Made by a program: the position numbers and the translations under genes. Shown here one piece after another: positions 54,490 through 64,000 of a stretch of DNA of 64,000 nt. How positions within the stretch are numbered: the first letter of the stretch is position 1; every line of letters begins with the position of its first letter. The notes under the pieces are model-generated. The model saw only the letters and a list, made by a program, of their open reading frames with translations. It made no database searches and was not told where the DNA came from. Source of the stretch: Ischnura elegans (taxonomy: Eukaryota; Arthropoda; Insecta; Odonata; Coenagrionidae); NCBI RefSeq assembly GCF_921293095.1, contig NC_060248.1, forward strand, positions 10,806,744 to 10,870,743, read 5' to 3'.

Positions 54490-55025
54490 CATGCGATTGG
54501 CAGTATGCAGAGCAAACTATTACTGTAGAAGTTGGTGCGAAATATGCTTATACAAATTTTTTACTTTCTCTCGACTATTTCCACTGTTAAAATATTATGA
54601 CCCTAGAACTTAACGCATTATTTCAACTTGAAAACAAGTTTGGATTTCGGAACAAGTCTCAAATAGTCTTGCATTAGAAGATAAAAACTCTTATTTATCC
54701 TTTATCCCTTATCTATTATCCTTATTTTCAACTATAATCGCGGCATGAGTATAACATAGAGTTATAAGTACTCATCAGAGAAGGTGTGAACTTAATTGAG
54801 TAGAAATGAGGAGAGAGTATTTGTAAAGAAAGAGAGATATGGCAATGTTGGGAGGGACTATGTTCCTGATTGTATTTTGTTGCAAGGACGTTGATCTTTA
54901 ACCTTAACTCGGATTGCCTTCCGTAATACTTTGATTTGAGGGAGATATATTTTTCCCATGTAAACAATCGCGATCAATTTTATACACCAATGAGATCCCA
55001 AGGGGGGGCTCTTTCAGGGTTACAA
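54490..55025. other. No supported feature
   Basis: Nothing recognised. Confidence 0.35.
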
Positions 55026-55029
55026 CGCC

Positions 55030-55305
55030 CCGGGGCCAGGAACCAAGTCAGAGACTTATACGCCCGCGCTCCCGGGGAGGGGTTTGGAGGGAAAGGAACA
55101 AGGAAAGAGGCGCCGCCGCGATAGGAACCCGACGACGCCACTGGGGTAGGGATAGGGCAGAAAGGAGGGGGCGCGGAAAAGCCACTATAGCAGCGAACAG
55201 GGCCCATTACATATCGAAACCCGGCAACAGGCATTAATGTGCCAATGATTTTGGTGGATTTTCCCATAAATAAGAAAAATCCATCAATCAAATCGTTGAA
55301 TGATC
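55030..55305 (+). repeat. About 270-bp dispersed repeat, copy B
   Basis: Partner of 12926-13205 in the same orientation. The most conserved block is AACAAGGAAAGAGGCGCCGC. Confidence 0.75.
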
Positions 55306-57845
55306 TGTTTTATACAGTTACAAGAGAAAGGAACGTGGCAGCGTGATGAAATCAACGTATGACAGGTACGATGGAGTGCGAATTATTACCATAAAAGTCG
55401 AGCCGTTTTTTGATAGATTTGATTAGCCGCTATATGAAAATGCAACCTTATTAAACACCACACCATTCTGTTTGTCGTAAAAATAGACTCTGAAGACTGT
55501 TTCCGCCTTGACAAGGAGTTCTGCTCTTTGGAACAAATGTATTCAAAGTTGAATATAGAAAATCGTTTTTTTGTACACATTTTTGGAGATTCCTTATTAT
55601 TCATAAAGATGACGTCAGGGAGACGAAAAAGAAATACCCGCAGTGGGAGAAGGCGTGCGTTTGACAGATGAGAAATGAAAATATGAGTATTTGTATCATG
55701 TGCACAGAACGAGAGAAATAGCAGTATTAGGCGGGATAGGGACCCTAATAATGTTTTGTGGCGAGCATTTAGATCTTTGAGCTCATCTCTGATGTTCTGC
55801 CTTGAAATAATGATTCCAGAGATAAATATCTTTCTCTCTTGATGGGATTAATTAGTTTTGTACAGCTTCGAGAGAAAAGATCGCGGATAATAATTATTAA
55901 TTCCATACGATGGGTACAGATGAAAGAAAGCGAATTTCTTGCGGGGAAGTCGTACCATTCATGATTGATCTACTTGGAAGCAGATTTCCAAATAAATACA
56001 GAATTATCCTTCACGCCACCAGGTAGTTTAATTAAATGTTTGAAATAAAGTGAGTAATATTGGACAAAGAGGGAGTAATTACTAAGAGAGGACTAATATT
56101 CTTACCGTGGAATGCAATCGAAGTGACAGAGTGCTCGGTATCAGATTAAAAATTAACGCTTCCGCACATGAAGCTCCTCGTTGGAGCTGTATGTCATGCA
56201 AAAAAGATATTCTTCTTGAAATATAGCCTAAACATTCTTATCATTCATTTTTCTTCACCCATTCAAATCCATGATTCAGTTATATTGTCCGCAGATAAAG
56301 CACATTTCCACTATAAAGGCCAGCGGTAGCCATGCGCAGTTTCATTTTGATTTCAGGCTAATCAAATCATTTTCTCTTATCTCTCGAACGCCTTCAGTCT
56401 TTCCTTAGAGTTTGGCCGAGTTAAAAATAATTATGAACGGTGGCAATTTTGATACCACAACGAGTGATCATCACTGACAGATAAAATAATAATGCGTGTT
56501 TATACGATTCATGATGATTAGCAATGAGAAAGAAAACGCTTATATTCATTTAATTATATCCAAAAACTGCTTATTAGCCATGTGACCAGTGGGTCGGATC
56601 TATTAGGACACCAGCCTTTGAACTTGAAATATTGATGTAGATAGAGAACATTAATAGTTACCAAATCAAAGCATCTCGCCCAACACAGTGTACCATGTGG
56701 GTACAGATGGGTACAGCACAGCAACTTACCTGCAAAGAAGATAAGGATTTATTAATGGTCTGAAGATAAAGGACCGCCAAGAACTAGAACGAGGCCATTC
56801 ACAGTTTGAAAACATACCAAAACCTTCGTCTAGGACGTACACCATGAAAATAATAATGATGTAAAATAGCTCCGTTATTGTTACTATCTAATACTCGTTC
56901 TTATTCATAATTATGAAGAAGCAATAATATTCTTCACAGCTAAAATGAAAATTCAAAGTAAAAGGAATAATCCAAAGTAACTTGAAATATTCAGATATAT
57001 TGGATAAAATGTGAAACAAACTTCTGATAGCATTCGAGTAGGTCTCATAAAATTGATATTTAATATTTTATTATAAATGAATGCCCAAGTTCACTTAGGA
57101 GAATACATTGAGTAAATATCATACCTTAAATTAAGAGAAAGATGGAAAAATATTAAATGGAAAATGGTGCGATATAAAGAAATTTAAAATAGTTTTTCCT
57201 TGTAGATAACCTAAAGGAGAGAAAGAAAGGAGGATGTACGGATGATAAGACGGCTATAAAAAAGAGATAACTGAATCGATTCAATTGTCTGGGTTGCAAT
57301 TTCAATAAAATAAAAAAAACTTGGGCACAGAAGCGAATGCAATACGAAAGAAATATCGTCCAAATGCAGAGTCTGCGGCAGAAGAGAATTATTAACGATG
57401 CGCATCGTATTTAAGCCGGTAAATAATACGTCCACCTCTGGAGATTTGAGATTGTCGCCGAGAAACCTGGCTGTGACCCAGTGCCACGATCAATAGAGCT
57501 AAGTGGTAGCCAACAATCGCAGAGAAATTAAACCCTCTCGCGGTCTTACACTGAGTCAGAAATCGTCGCCAACGGCGTGACCCGATTTAAAATAGGTCAC
57601 CGCCTCACGGGTCATTTCTTCCCCTTCAACCAAGAAAAGGGTACTCCCCCGCGCAATAACTGAGACTCCACCCCGTCTGTGACACATTTGTTTTTACACA
57701 TGAAATGCGAATACCATGTAAGATGGGAATTTATCTCATTAATGCTTTTTTAATGAAAAAAGATAAGCTTTAGTTGATCCATTCCACTTACGAATCTATA
57801 AATTTAAGTCTAACTAAATTCTTAAATCTAAAAAAAGTCTAAAAT
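55306..57845. other. AT-rich DNA, nothing recognised
   Basis: No supported ORF or repeat in about 2.5 kb. A sequence resembling 54780-54850 recurs near 55670-55740, too diverged to delimit. Confidence 0.4.
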
Positions 57846-57849
57846 TATT

Positions 57850-58496
57850 TTAACCCTTAACCAGTGACGTGAAATATTTGATACACTACCAGTGACGTGC
57901 GGTCTGGGAGACCGCAATAAAACAAAAGATCGTAAAACTTGCAAAGTCATTTTTATTGCTTACTTTACCGTTTCTTTGACTTCTCAACTATTATTAAACT
58001 TATATTTAATATTATGCATTCCAAATACGAACCAACTTTTTCAGTAAAAAATGTTATTTGAAACAGGATAAAAAAACTGATATCAAAAACACTTGAGATG
58101 TTATTTTTACTATGGTACTTTTTTAAATAAAGTACTTAATTATCCACGTTATTGCAACTAGAAATGCTTCCATATAATTTAATAATTATTATTGTTCTTG
58201 AAAAAGCACAAGGAATTGTTTTTAACCACTTTTTGAATCATTTCCACCAGCATTGCGTGTGTTGGTTTTTTACAATTTAGTGACGTGAAGTCTCACAGGC
58301 CGCTTATCAAATTCAGCGGAAATTTTTCGGAAATAAATAATAAGAACGTTAGATTTTAAGAGTGATATGTCCTTATTATACAGCATTATGGACGCTCACG
58401 AGGATTATAGATATTTTGAAATAGCAATTTTGAAAATATTCATAATTTTAGAAGCGCAGCGGTCTCTCAGACCGCACATCACCGGTCAAGGGTTAA
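57850..58496. mobile_element. piggyBac-like MITE with TTAA duplications
   Basis: The element is 57854-58492 (639 bp) between TTAA at 57850-57853 and 58493-58496. The TIRs are CCCTTAACCAGTGACGTG and, from the right, CCCTTGACCGGTGATGTG, matching at 15 of 18. Just inside both ends lie GCGGTCTGGGAGACCGC (57899-57915) and GCGGTCTCTCAGACCGC (58459-58475). A third, degenerate AGTGACGTG site lies at about 58280. There is no transposase, and the TIRs differ from those of the complete element at 45.4 kb, so a different piggyBac subfamily would mobilise it. Confidence 0.88.
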
Positions 58497-58821
58497 TGAT
58501 TCAAATTCCTCAACTTAGTCGCATACAGAAAGAGCTAGTTTCATGTCTTATATAAGGCAACTGAAACTCGCTCCTTGCTCCTGAAACTTGCTCCTCCTTG
58601 GATCAACGTTGGCAGTTAATTTGGATTCCTTGGATTTGGACGCCTTCGACTTTGATATTGACTTTTATTCTCATAATTAAAGGACATAATTTATTCTTCA
58701 TAATTATGCATACTGACGTGCAGAACGAAAAATGCCGATTTTTTATACGAAATAACTATTGTGGTACGCCTCTTAGACATTGGTCCTGGTATTTCATGAA
58801 CCAAAAGATTGCATCCAGGAG

Positions 58822-59236
58822 AATAGGGTGGTTTCCTATTATTTTTTTATTGCCTGAATCGAAAGATTATTACTCCTGGAGTACGCATTTCACGCTCTTA
58901 GATTTTCGAATGACGATATCTATTTTTCGCGATTAAACGAAAAGTGAAAAATTTCAAGCGCGCGAAAACGCGACGGCTAAGCAGGAATGATGGGAAAAGT
59001 CCGTGTGACGTATTTCTGGTTCCCGCTGCCGCCCTGTGAGGTGACGTTGAGGTGAGGCTTGAGCGCTGATACGACGGAGGCTGCTAGCAAGTAGCAGAGT
59101 ACTCTGTTAGTAGGTAGCGCTTGGCTTGGCTTGATTTCTAAAACCAAATAATTTGTATATTGTGAAAACCTTATTGGTGGGTGACGAAACGCAATCAATG
59201 CCTTTCGTTTTCTTTGATGAAGGAAATTACCCTATT
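58822..59236 (+). mobile_element. TIR element, copy 3, internally deleted
   Basis: Same ends as copies 1 and 2 but only 415 bp. About 250 bp are missing between the GCGCTTGGCTT block and the ATTTCTAAAACCAAATAATT block. Plus orientation. Confidence 0.85.
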
Positions 59237-59665
59237 AACCCTTATTGTTAGTAAAAATATAATCCGCAAACTTGGGCGTGAGTACCGATTCTATTAAACA
59301 ATAAAGTACTTCACTGTCTAAATTGAGCTCAAATATTAGTTAAAACTGTTTACGCGATAGTTATCAAGAGAAAAAATCGTTAAGTTATCTCATTAAAAAT
59401 TGCTCGCGGCTGAGCTTTAAGCCAACGAGTGCGTGTTGCGGATAGTTGATCGACTTCCATCAGTAGAGGTTAGCTGCGACATAAGAGAGTTTTTCTTGTC
59501 GATGGGTGTATAAGTCTATCCCTAGTTAAGGTATACCATCTTAATGATACATAAAGCCCGTGCAGGTGCCGTAACTTGGCGACGGGAGGCCGCCAACAAT
59601 TACACCTCCCATCACTGAGTGCAGAGGGCAGCATCTCTTCCTCATATCAGCGAAGGTGGGAACAA
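59237..59665. other. No supported feature
   Basis: Nothing recognised. Confidence 0.35.
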
Positions 59666-59669
59666 CATT

Positions 59670-59765
59670 TCTTCGCCATCATTGGAGATGAAATGTATCG
59701 CTGTAGCTACCGTTCGAAAGGCGCAGAAATAATGACCGTGTGATGCAGGCTTTGATGAAAGTATA
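59670..59765 (+). repeat. Fragment of the GATC-palindrome family
   Basis: Contains TTCGCCATCATTGGAG, CTACCGTTCGAAAGG and GACCGTGTGATGCAGG, the same order as at 22.05 kb. Confidence 0.5.
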
Positions 59766-59965
59766 GCGAAACTCATTTCGTGGTCGGCATGGCCGTAGTA
59801 CTGACATGTCGAAGGCAAGGGGAAAACACCGCATTATTAGCCCGAGGATTTGCTGCTACTACGATTTTCATAATATCACACATGATGGAATTCTCTCTGG
59901 TAAATTATTCTGGAGGTAAACTAGTCCCCCTTTCGGATATCCGGATGGAGATTACATCGGTCAAC

Positions 59966-61213
59966 TACGAGGGTGGTCTGAAAAGTTTCCGACCTCAACG
60001 TGAAGACGGCAACACTAGTAAATAAAAGCTATGAAATTTAATTGTTTATTTGTTTACTGTTACTAACCAAAGTTTCAGTCATTTTGGACTCGCAGTTTTT
60101 ATGTAACAGTCATTTTAGTGAGTTGATGTGAGTGATTTTGTGATAATGGACAAACTCGAGTATCGAGCTGTCATTAAATATTTGTTTCTGAAAGACAAAA
60201 CGCCTACGCAAAACAAAGGATGAGTTGGATTCTGTGTATGGAGACTCTTCACCATCATTTAAAACAGTGAAGTTTTGGGCAGCTGAATTGAAACGTGGCC
60301 GTAAGAGCTTGGGAGATGATGAACGTTCGGGAAGTCCAAAAACTGCAACTACAGAGGAAAATATCGCCAAAGTTCACCAAATAGTGCTAGAAGACCGCCG
60401 AATTAAAGTGAGAGAGATAGCAGAGGTCATGAACATATCAAAAGAACGTGTTTGTAACATCTTACATCAACATTTAGGAATGAGAAAGCTGTCCGCGCGT
60501 TGGGTGCCGCGTTTGCTCACGTTAGAGCAAAAACTTGTTCGAATGAACATTTCCAACGCTCTATTGGCGAAGTTTAAACGCAATAAATCCGAGTTTTGGC
60601 GCCGACTAATTACTGTTGATGAAACTTGGATACACCACCATACGCCCGAAGCGAAAATACAGTCCAAACAGTGGACTGCACAGGGGGAACCGGCTCCAAA
60701 AAAAGCTAAAACTGTTTTTACTACGCATACTAAAAGCTAAAACTGTTTTTTTTTCTGGAAAATACTACGCATCATTACTTGACAAGCTGAAGGCAGTACT
60801 TGCGGAAAATCGGCCACATTTGCAGAAAAAGAAAATCCTGTTTCACCAAGACAACGCACCGTCTCACACCTCAGCGATTGCAATAGCTAAAATTCACGAA
60901 TTACGGTTTGAACTGCTTGACCATCCACCTTACTCACCAGATCTAGCCCCAAGTGACTTCTTTCTGTTTCCCTATTTAAAAATGCTCTCGGAGGACAGAG
61001 ATTTTCATCCAATGAAGAGGCAATCACCTTCGTAGACAATTATTTTGCACAGAAAAGCGCCGAGTACTATTTGGACGGGTTGCAGAGATGGGAGCATCGC
61101 TGGGAGAAGTGTATAGAATTAAAAGGAGACTATGTTGAAAAACAAAAAATAAAAATTCAGAAAAAATATTTTGTATTTTTGTTAGGTTGAAAACTTTTCA
61201 GACCACCCTCGTA
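59966..61213 (+). mobile_element. Complete mariner element, inactive
   Basis: The element is 59968-61211 (1244 bp) with TA at 59966-59967 and 61212-61213. The TIRs both begin CGAGGGTGGTCTGAAAAGTT and stay similar for about 28 bp. The length, TA target and D,D34D transposase place it in the mariner family. The internal gene is broken. Confidence 0.93.
60146..61185 (+). pseudogene. mariner transposase, broken
   Basis: The start at 60146 opens MDKLEYRAVIKYLFLKDKTP. A frameshift near 60215 moves the frame, and 60225-60700 then encodes the helix-turn-helix region (RRIKVREIAEVMNISKERV) and the WVPR-type linker (ARWVPRLLTLEQ), up to the first catalytic Asp in TVDETW (60618). The stretch after it is damaged: AAAGCTAAAACTGTTTTT occurs twice, and only 232 nt separate the first two aspartates, about 50 fewer than usual and not a multiple of three. 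The second and third Asp (HQDNAPSHTS at 60850, APSDF at 60955) keep the 34-residue spacing. Another frameshift near 61019 precedes the conserved WEHRWEKCIELKGDYVEK end. Confidence 0.9.
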
Positions 61214-61301
61214 TGGTACAGTTAAGAGTGTAGGAACATGGCATGTCTGTAGCGCCACCGCGGGCATTACCATACAACCAGCGAAATACGGCAAGAATAG
61301 G

Positions 61302-61343
61302 GTAACATAATGAAATACACTTTTGTATGTATTTCATTATGTT
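61302..61343. repeat. Short perfect-arm palindrome
   Basis: AACATAATGAAATACAC and GTATGTATTTCATTATGTT form a hairpin with a 4-6 nt loop, preceded by GAATAGGGT, the same bases that start the neighbouring TIR element. Confidence 0.6.
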
Positions 61344-61386
61344 TCCTGCGAACAAGTTCCACCAAATATCGCCATCCAACCTTAAG

Positions 61387-62054
61387 AATAGGGTAGTTTC
61401 CTTCATCAAAGAAAACGAAAGGCATTGATTGCGTTTCGTTACCCACTATTAGTGTATTCATAATGTACAAATTATTTGGTTTAAGAAATCCCAGTTTAGA
61501 CGATTGGCAATGGTCCATTTTAACTGCATTTGAAAAAGGCTAGATTGGCGCCCATGCGATGCCACTCCACGTAACGTCACAGGAACCTAGTTTCTATACA
61601 AGTAGATAGGAGTTTTACATCGCCTTAGATTACCAATGCATGCATGAGGCACAGAGCTAAGGGAAATATCTCTTAATAATCACACATTAAAAATACCTAA
61701 GTTAGGAAAGTTTCCTTCGTTTGATAGGGGAATAATAATCCTTATTTAAGCCAAGCGCTACCCGCTTACAGGGTACGCTGCTACCTGCTAACAACCTGCA
61801 TCGCAGTGGCGCACATGTACTTGCCTCAAGGTAACCTCACACGGTGGCAGCGGGAACCAGAATGGCATCACACGGGCTTTTCCCAGCATTCGTACTTAGC
61901 CGTCGCGTTTTGGCACGCTTGAAAATTTTCAGTTTTCATTTTATCGGGAAAAATAGATATCGTCATTTAAAAATCTAAAAGCGTTAAATGCGTACTCCAG
62001 GAGTAATAACCTTTCGATTTAGGCAATAAAAAAACTACGGGAAACCATCCTATT
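61387..62054 (-). mobile_element. 668-bp TIR element, copy 4, inverted
   Basis: Reverse-complement copy of the 667-bp element. It starts AATAGGGTAGTTTCC and ends GGAAACCATCCTATT. Differences from copies 1 and 2 are scattered. Non-autonomous. Confidence 0.87.
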
Positions 62055-62261
62055 CATGTCTTCCCACGTTCCATCCAACAAAAGAAGAAAAGTAGGACAT
62101 ACTGTGTGGATGCTCTATGATTAGGGGCTCAGTCAGACGCGTTAGAGGGAGAAAACCGAAAGGTTTGATCATTTGCTCGATAGTAAAGGATGAAGAAAGA
62201 AAGCAGGAGAGAAATCCTGAGGCGGCATCATGGCCTTTGGGAGTCTGAATCACGGCATCGT

Positions 62262-63960
62262 TTTTTCCGCTCCTCAGAGTAATGGCTCCAGGGATAGGTT
62301 TTCAGGGACCAAAAGAGTTATCGCTCGAGTCATCATTTTCTGAATCACACCGTCATTCACATCGTATCTTTTTCCATCGCTTATTCCGTCACTTTTTTGC
62401 GCGCTCCTTCCGAACGATAGCTCCAAAGATAGCTCCAATGATGGCGGAAAAAGGTCTGTTTTAAGCCTGAATCTTATGATCATTTTTTTCGTCATTTTCG
62501 AGTGATCACTATCGCGATCACTCGAGTGGTCACTCGGAAATGATGATCGCGCGCAATTGTTTTTTGCGATCACTCCAATGACGAGGATTCATATCACTTT
62601 TTTCATCGCTCGTCCGGTCGCTTTTTCCGACGCTGGAACCGTCACTGAAACTCCATATCAGCCAGTCAGAACGCATGCCCGCATAGAGCGATTACAGCGC
62701 AACGCTTGACATTTGTGGAAACGACATAAGTAATGACATAGAGCGTTGATATCGGAAATGATGGGAAAAGCGACGACGGGATGGACCGTGCGATTCAGAA
62801 TAGTATTTGGAGTAGGTGACCGACAGCTTAGGTCATTTGCGCCGAGAGGGAAGGGTAGGTAAGGAAGGGTGGAGAGAAACCCGGCGTCGGCCTTAGCCTG
62901 CTCCTAACGAAAGGCGCCAAGGGGACCACGGCTTAACGTCCCATCCGGCGGACGGAGTGTTGCGCTTGAAATTTCCTCCACACAACATTCAAGCAGGGAT
63001 CGGGCAGTATCTGAAAAGTCTCTGCTACCGCCGGAATTTGAACCCGAGCCCACGGTGTGGGAGGCCAACACTCTAGCCACTACACCAACCCGATCCCCTT
63101 CAGAAAAGTGATCGCCCGAGCGATCACTAAGAGGGATGGAACAAATGATCGTATGATTCAGGCAATTAATTATTAATGTAACAATTGCAAATTCCGTAAT
63201 TATAACTACCGTTCAATTAATAACCAATCGTGGCGCTACAATCGCTATATGAGCGGCCGTGTGTTCTGATCGTCTGAAGACGTTGCAAGCGATGAATTCA
63301 ACGACAGAAAAAGGACCTTCCTGAATGATGGAGACGGGCATTGGACTGCCATTCCTGAAGCCGACGCGGAAAATGATCGCATAAAGCCTGAATCACACGA
63401 TCATTTGTTTCATCCCTCTTAGTGATCCCTGGGGCGATCGCTTTTCGTGACGGGAAGAGTGATCCCTCGAGCGATCATTTTTCTGAATCACACGGTCCCT
63501 CCCGCCGTCGCTTTTCGCATCATTTCCGAAATCACAGCTCGTTGTCATAGGACCCGCATCACGAAAATATATAATGTGTTTATGTTTACCTATGTCGTTC
63601 CCACGATTGCCAAACGTTGCGCTGCAATCGCTCTATACGGGCATGAGTTCTGATTGGCTGATATTGGGTTTTGGTGACGGTTTCATGGACGGAAAAAGCG
63701 ACCGGACGAGTGATGAAAAAAGTGATGGGAATCCTCGTCATTGGAGTGATCGCTAAAAATAATAATGCGCGCGACGATCATTTCCAAGTGATCATTCGAG
63801 TGATCGCTGGAGTGATCACTCGAAAATGATGAAAAAATAATGGTAACATTCAGGCTTAAAACAGTCCTTTTTCCACCATCATTGGAGCTATCCCTGGCGC
63901 TATCGCTCGGAAGGAGCGGGCAAAAAATGATCGTGTGTTTCAGATTTTGACGAAAGACGT
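62262..63960. mobile_element. Nested palindromic element of the GATC family
   Basis: The outer arms, about 62395-62800 and 63478-63935, are inverted copies (for example TTAAGCCTGAAT and ATTCAGGCTTAA, and GAGTGATCAC-rich blocks). Inner arms at 63105-63165 and 63387-63450 are inverted again. Many sites of GCGATCAC/CTCGAGTGATC type recur. A SINE sits in the centre. Short ORFs on both strands are mirror images and not genes. The structure could be several insertions of one family stacked together. Confidence 0.7.
62885..63100 (-). mobile_element. tRNA-derived SINE, complete head and body
   Basis: On the minus strand: GGGATCGGGTTGGTGTAGTG (A-box region), B box GGTTCAAATTCC (63033-63044), a body, and the terminal GGGACGTTAAGCCGTGGTCC block. 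The body is shared with 17295-17440 and the head layout with 22655-22757. Confidence 0.78.
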
Positions 63961-64000
63961 CAAGAGGAACATGGGTTAACATCCCATCTGTAGCACCTTG
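63955..64000 (-). mobile_element. Possible SINE body start at window edge
   Basis: GTCAAGAGGAACATGGGTTA and CATCCCATCTG resemble a diverged version of the SINE end seen at 62900. It is cut by the window edge. Confidence 0.3.

Noticed and set aside
62262..63960. CRISPR-like array of GATC-containing repeats
   Set aside because: The repeats are palindromic, irregularly spaced, of both orientations and imperfect. The setting is eukaryotic transposon DNA.

Overview
The window looks like repeat-rich, non-coding DNA from an arthropod genome, probably an insect. I see no bacterial or viral gene organisation. Long ORFs are rare, and most recognisable protein-coding sequence is decayed transposon. The families present are RTE-type and CR1/Jockey-type LINE tails, tRNA-derived SINEs, piggyBac, mariner, hAT-like elements and many fold-back (hairpin) elements. 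That mixture fits arthropods with large genomes, but I cannot name a species.

Layout. 1-8 kb: LINE tails, a hairpin element, an RTE fragment split by a hAT-like MITE (8-bp target duplication), and a hairpin element with a 15-bp target duplication. 8.5-10 kb: a large, loose inverted repeat. 12.9-15.2 kb: a dispersed repeat and two RTE tails. 17.3-19 kb: a LINE 3' end with a hairpin element inserted in it (12-bp target duplication). 20.8-31.4 kb: the first copy of a 667-bp TIR element, SINEs, more RTE tails, a hairpin element with a 10-bp target duplication and a 1.8-kb inverted repeat. 31.4-35.4 kb: stacked inverted repeats and a TTAA-flanked piggyBac-like MITE.

37.97-40.6 kb is the only part that looks like a host gene. 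It holds a GC- and CpG-rich tract with one convincing first coding exon on the minus strand (49 codons, then a splice donor), so the rest of that gene should lie at lower coordinates, perhaps beyond the window.

41-64 kb: further copies of the same repeat families, and a complete piggyBac element (45377-48168) with TTAA duplications, 13-bp TIRs and an intact 604-codon transposase, sitting inside an older RTE fragment. Then come a hairpin element with a 12-bp target duplication, a second TTAA MITE, a complete but broken mariner (59968-61211), and a set of nested palindromes with a SINE inside (62.3-63.95 kb).

The observation most worth testing is a group of hairpin elements near 5.7, 10.0, 25.6 and 52.9 kb. 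Each carries a 41-48 nt motif resembling a minimal type-I hammerhead ribozyme core (CUGANGA, stem II, GAAA, a palindromic stem III, cleavage triplet GUC). The bases predicted to form stem I differ between copies but remain complementary. Three of these elements have exact 10-15 bp target duplications, as expected of retroposition. A second pattern is that three unrelated TTAA elements all carry short palindromes just inside their ends.
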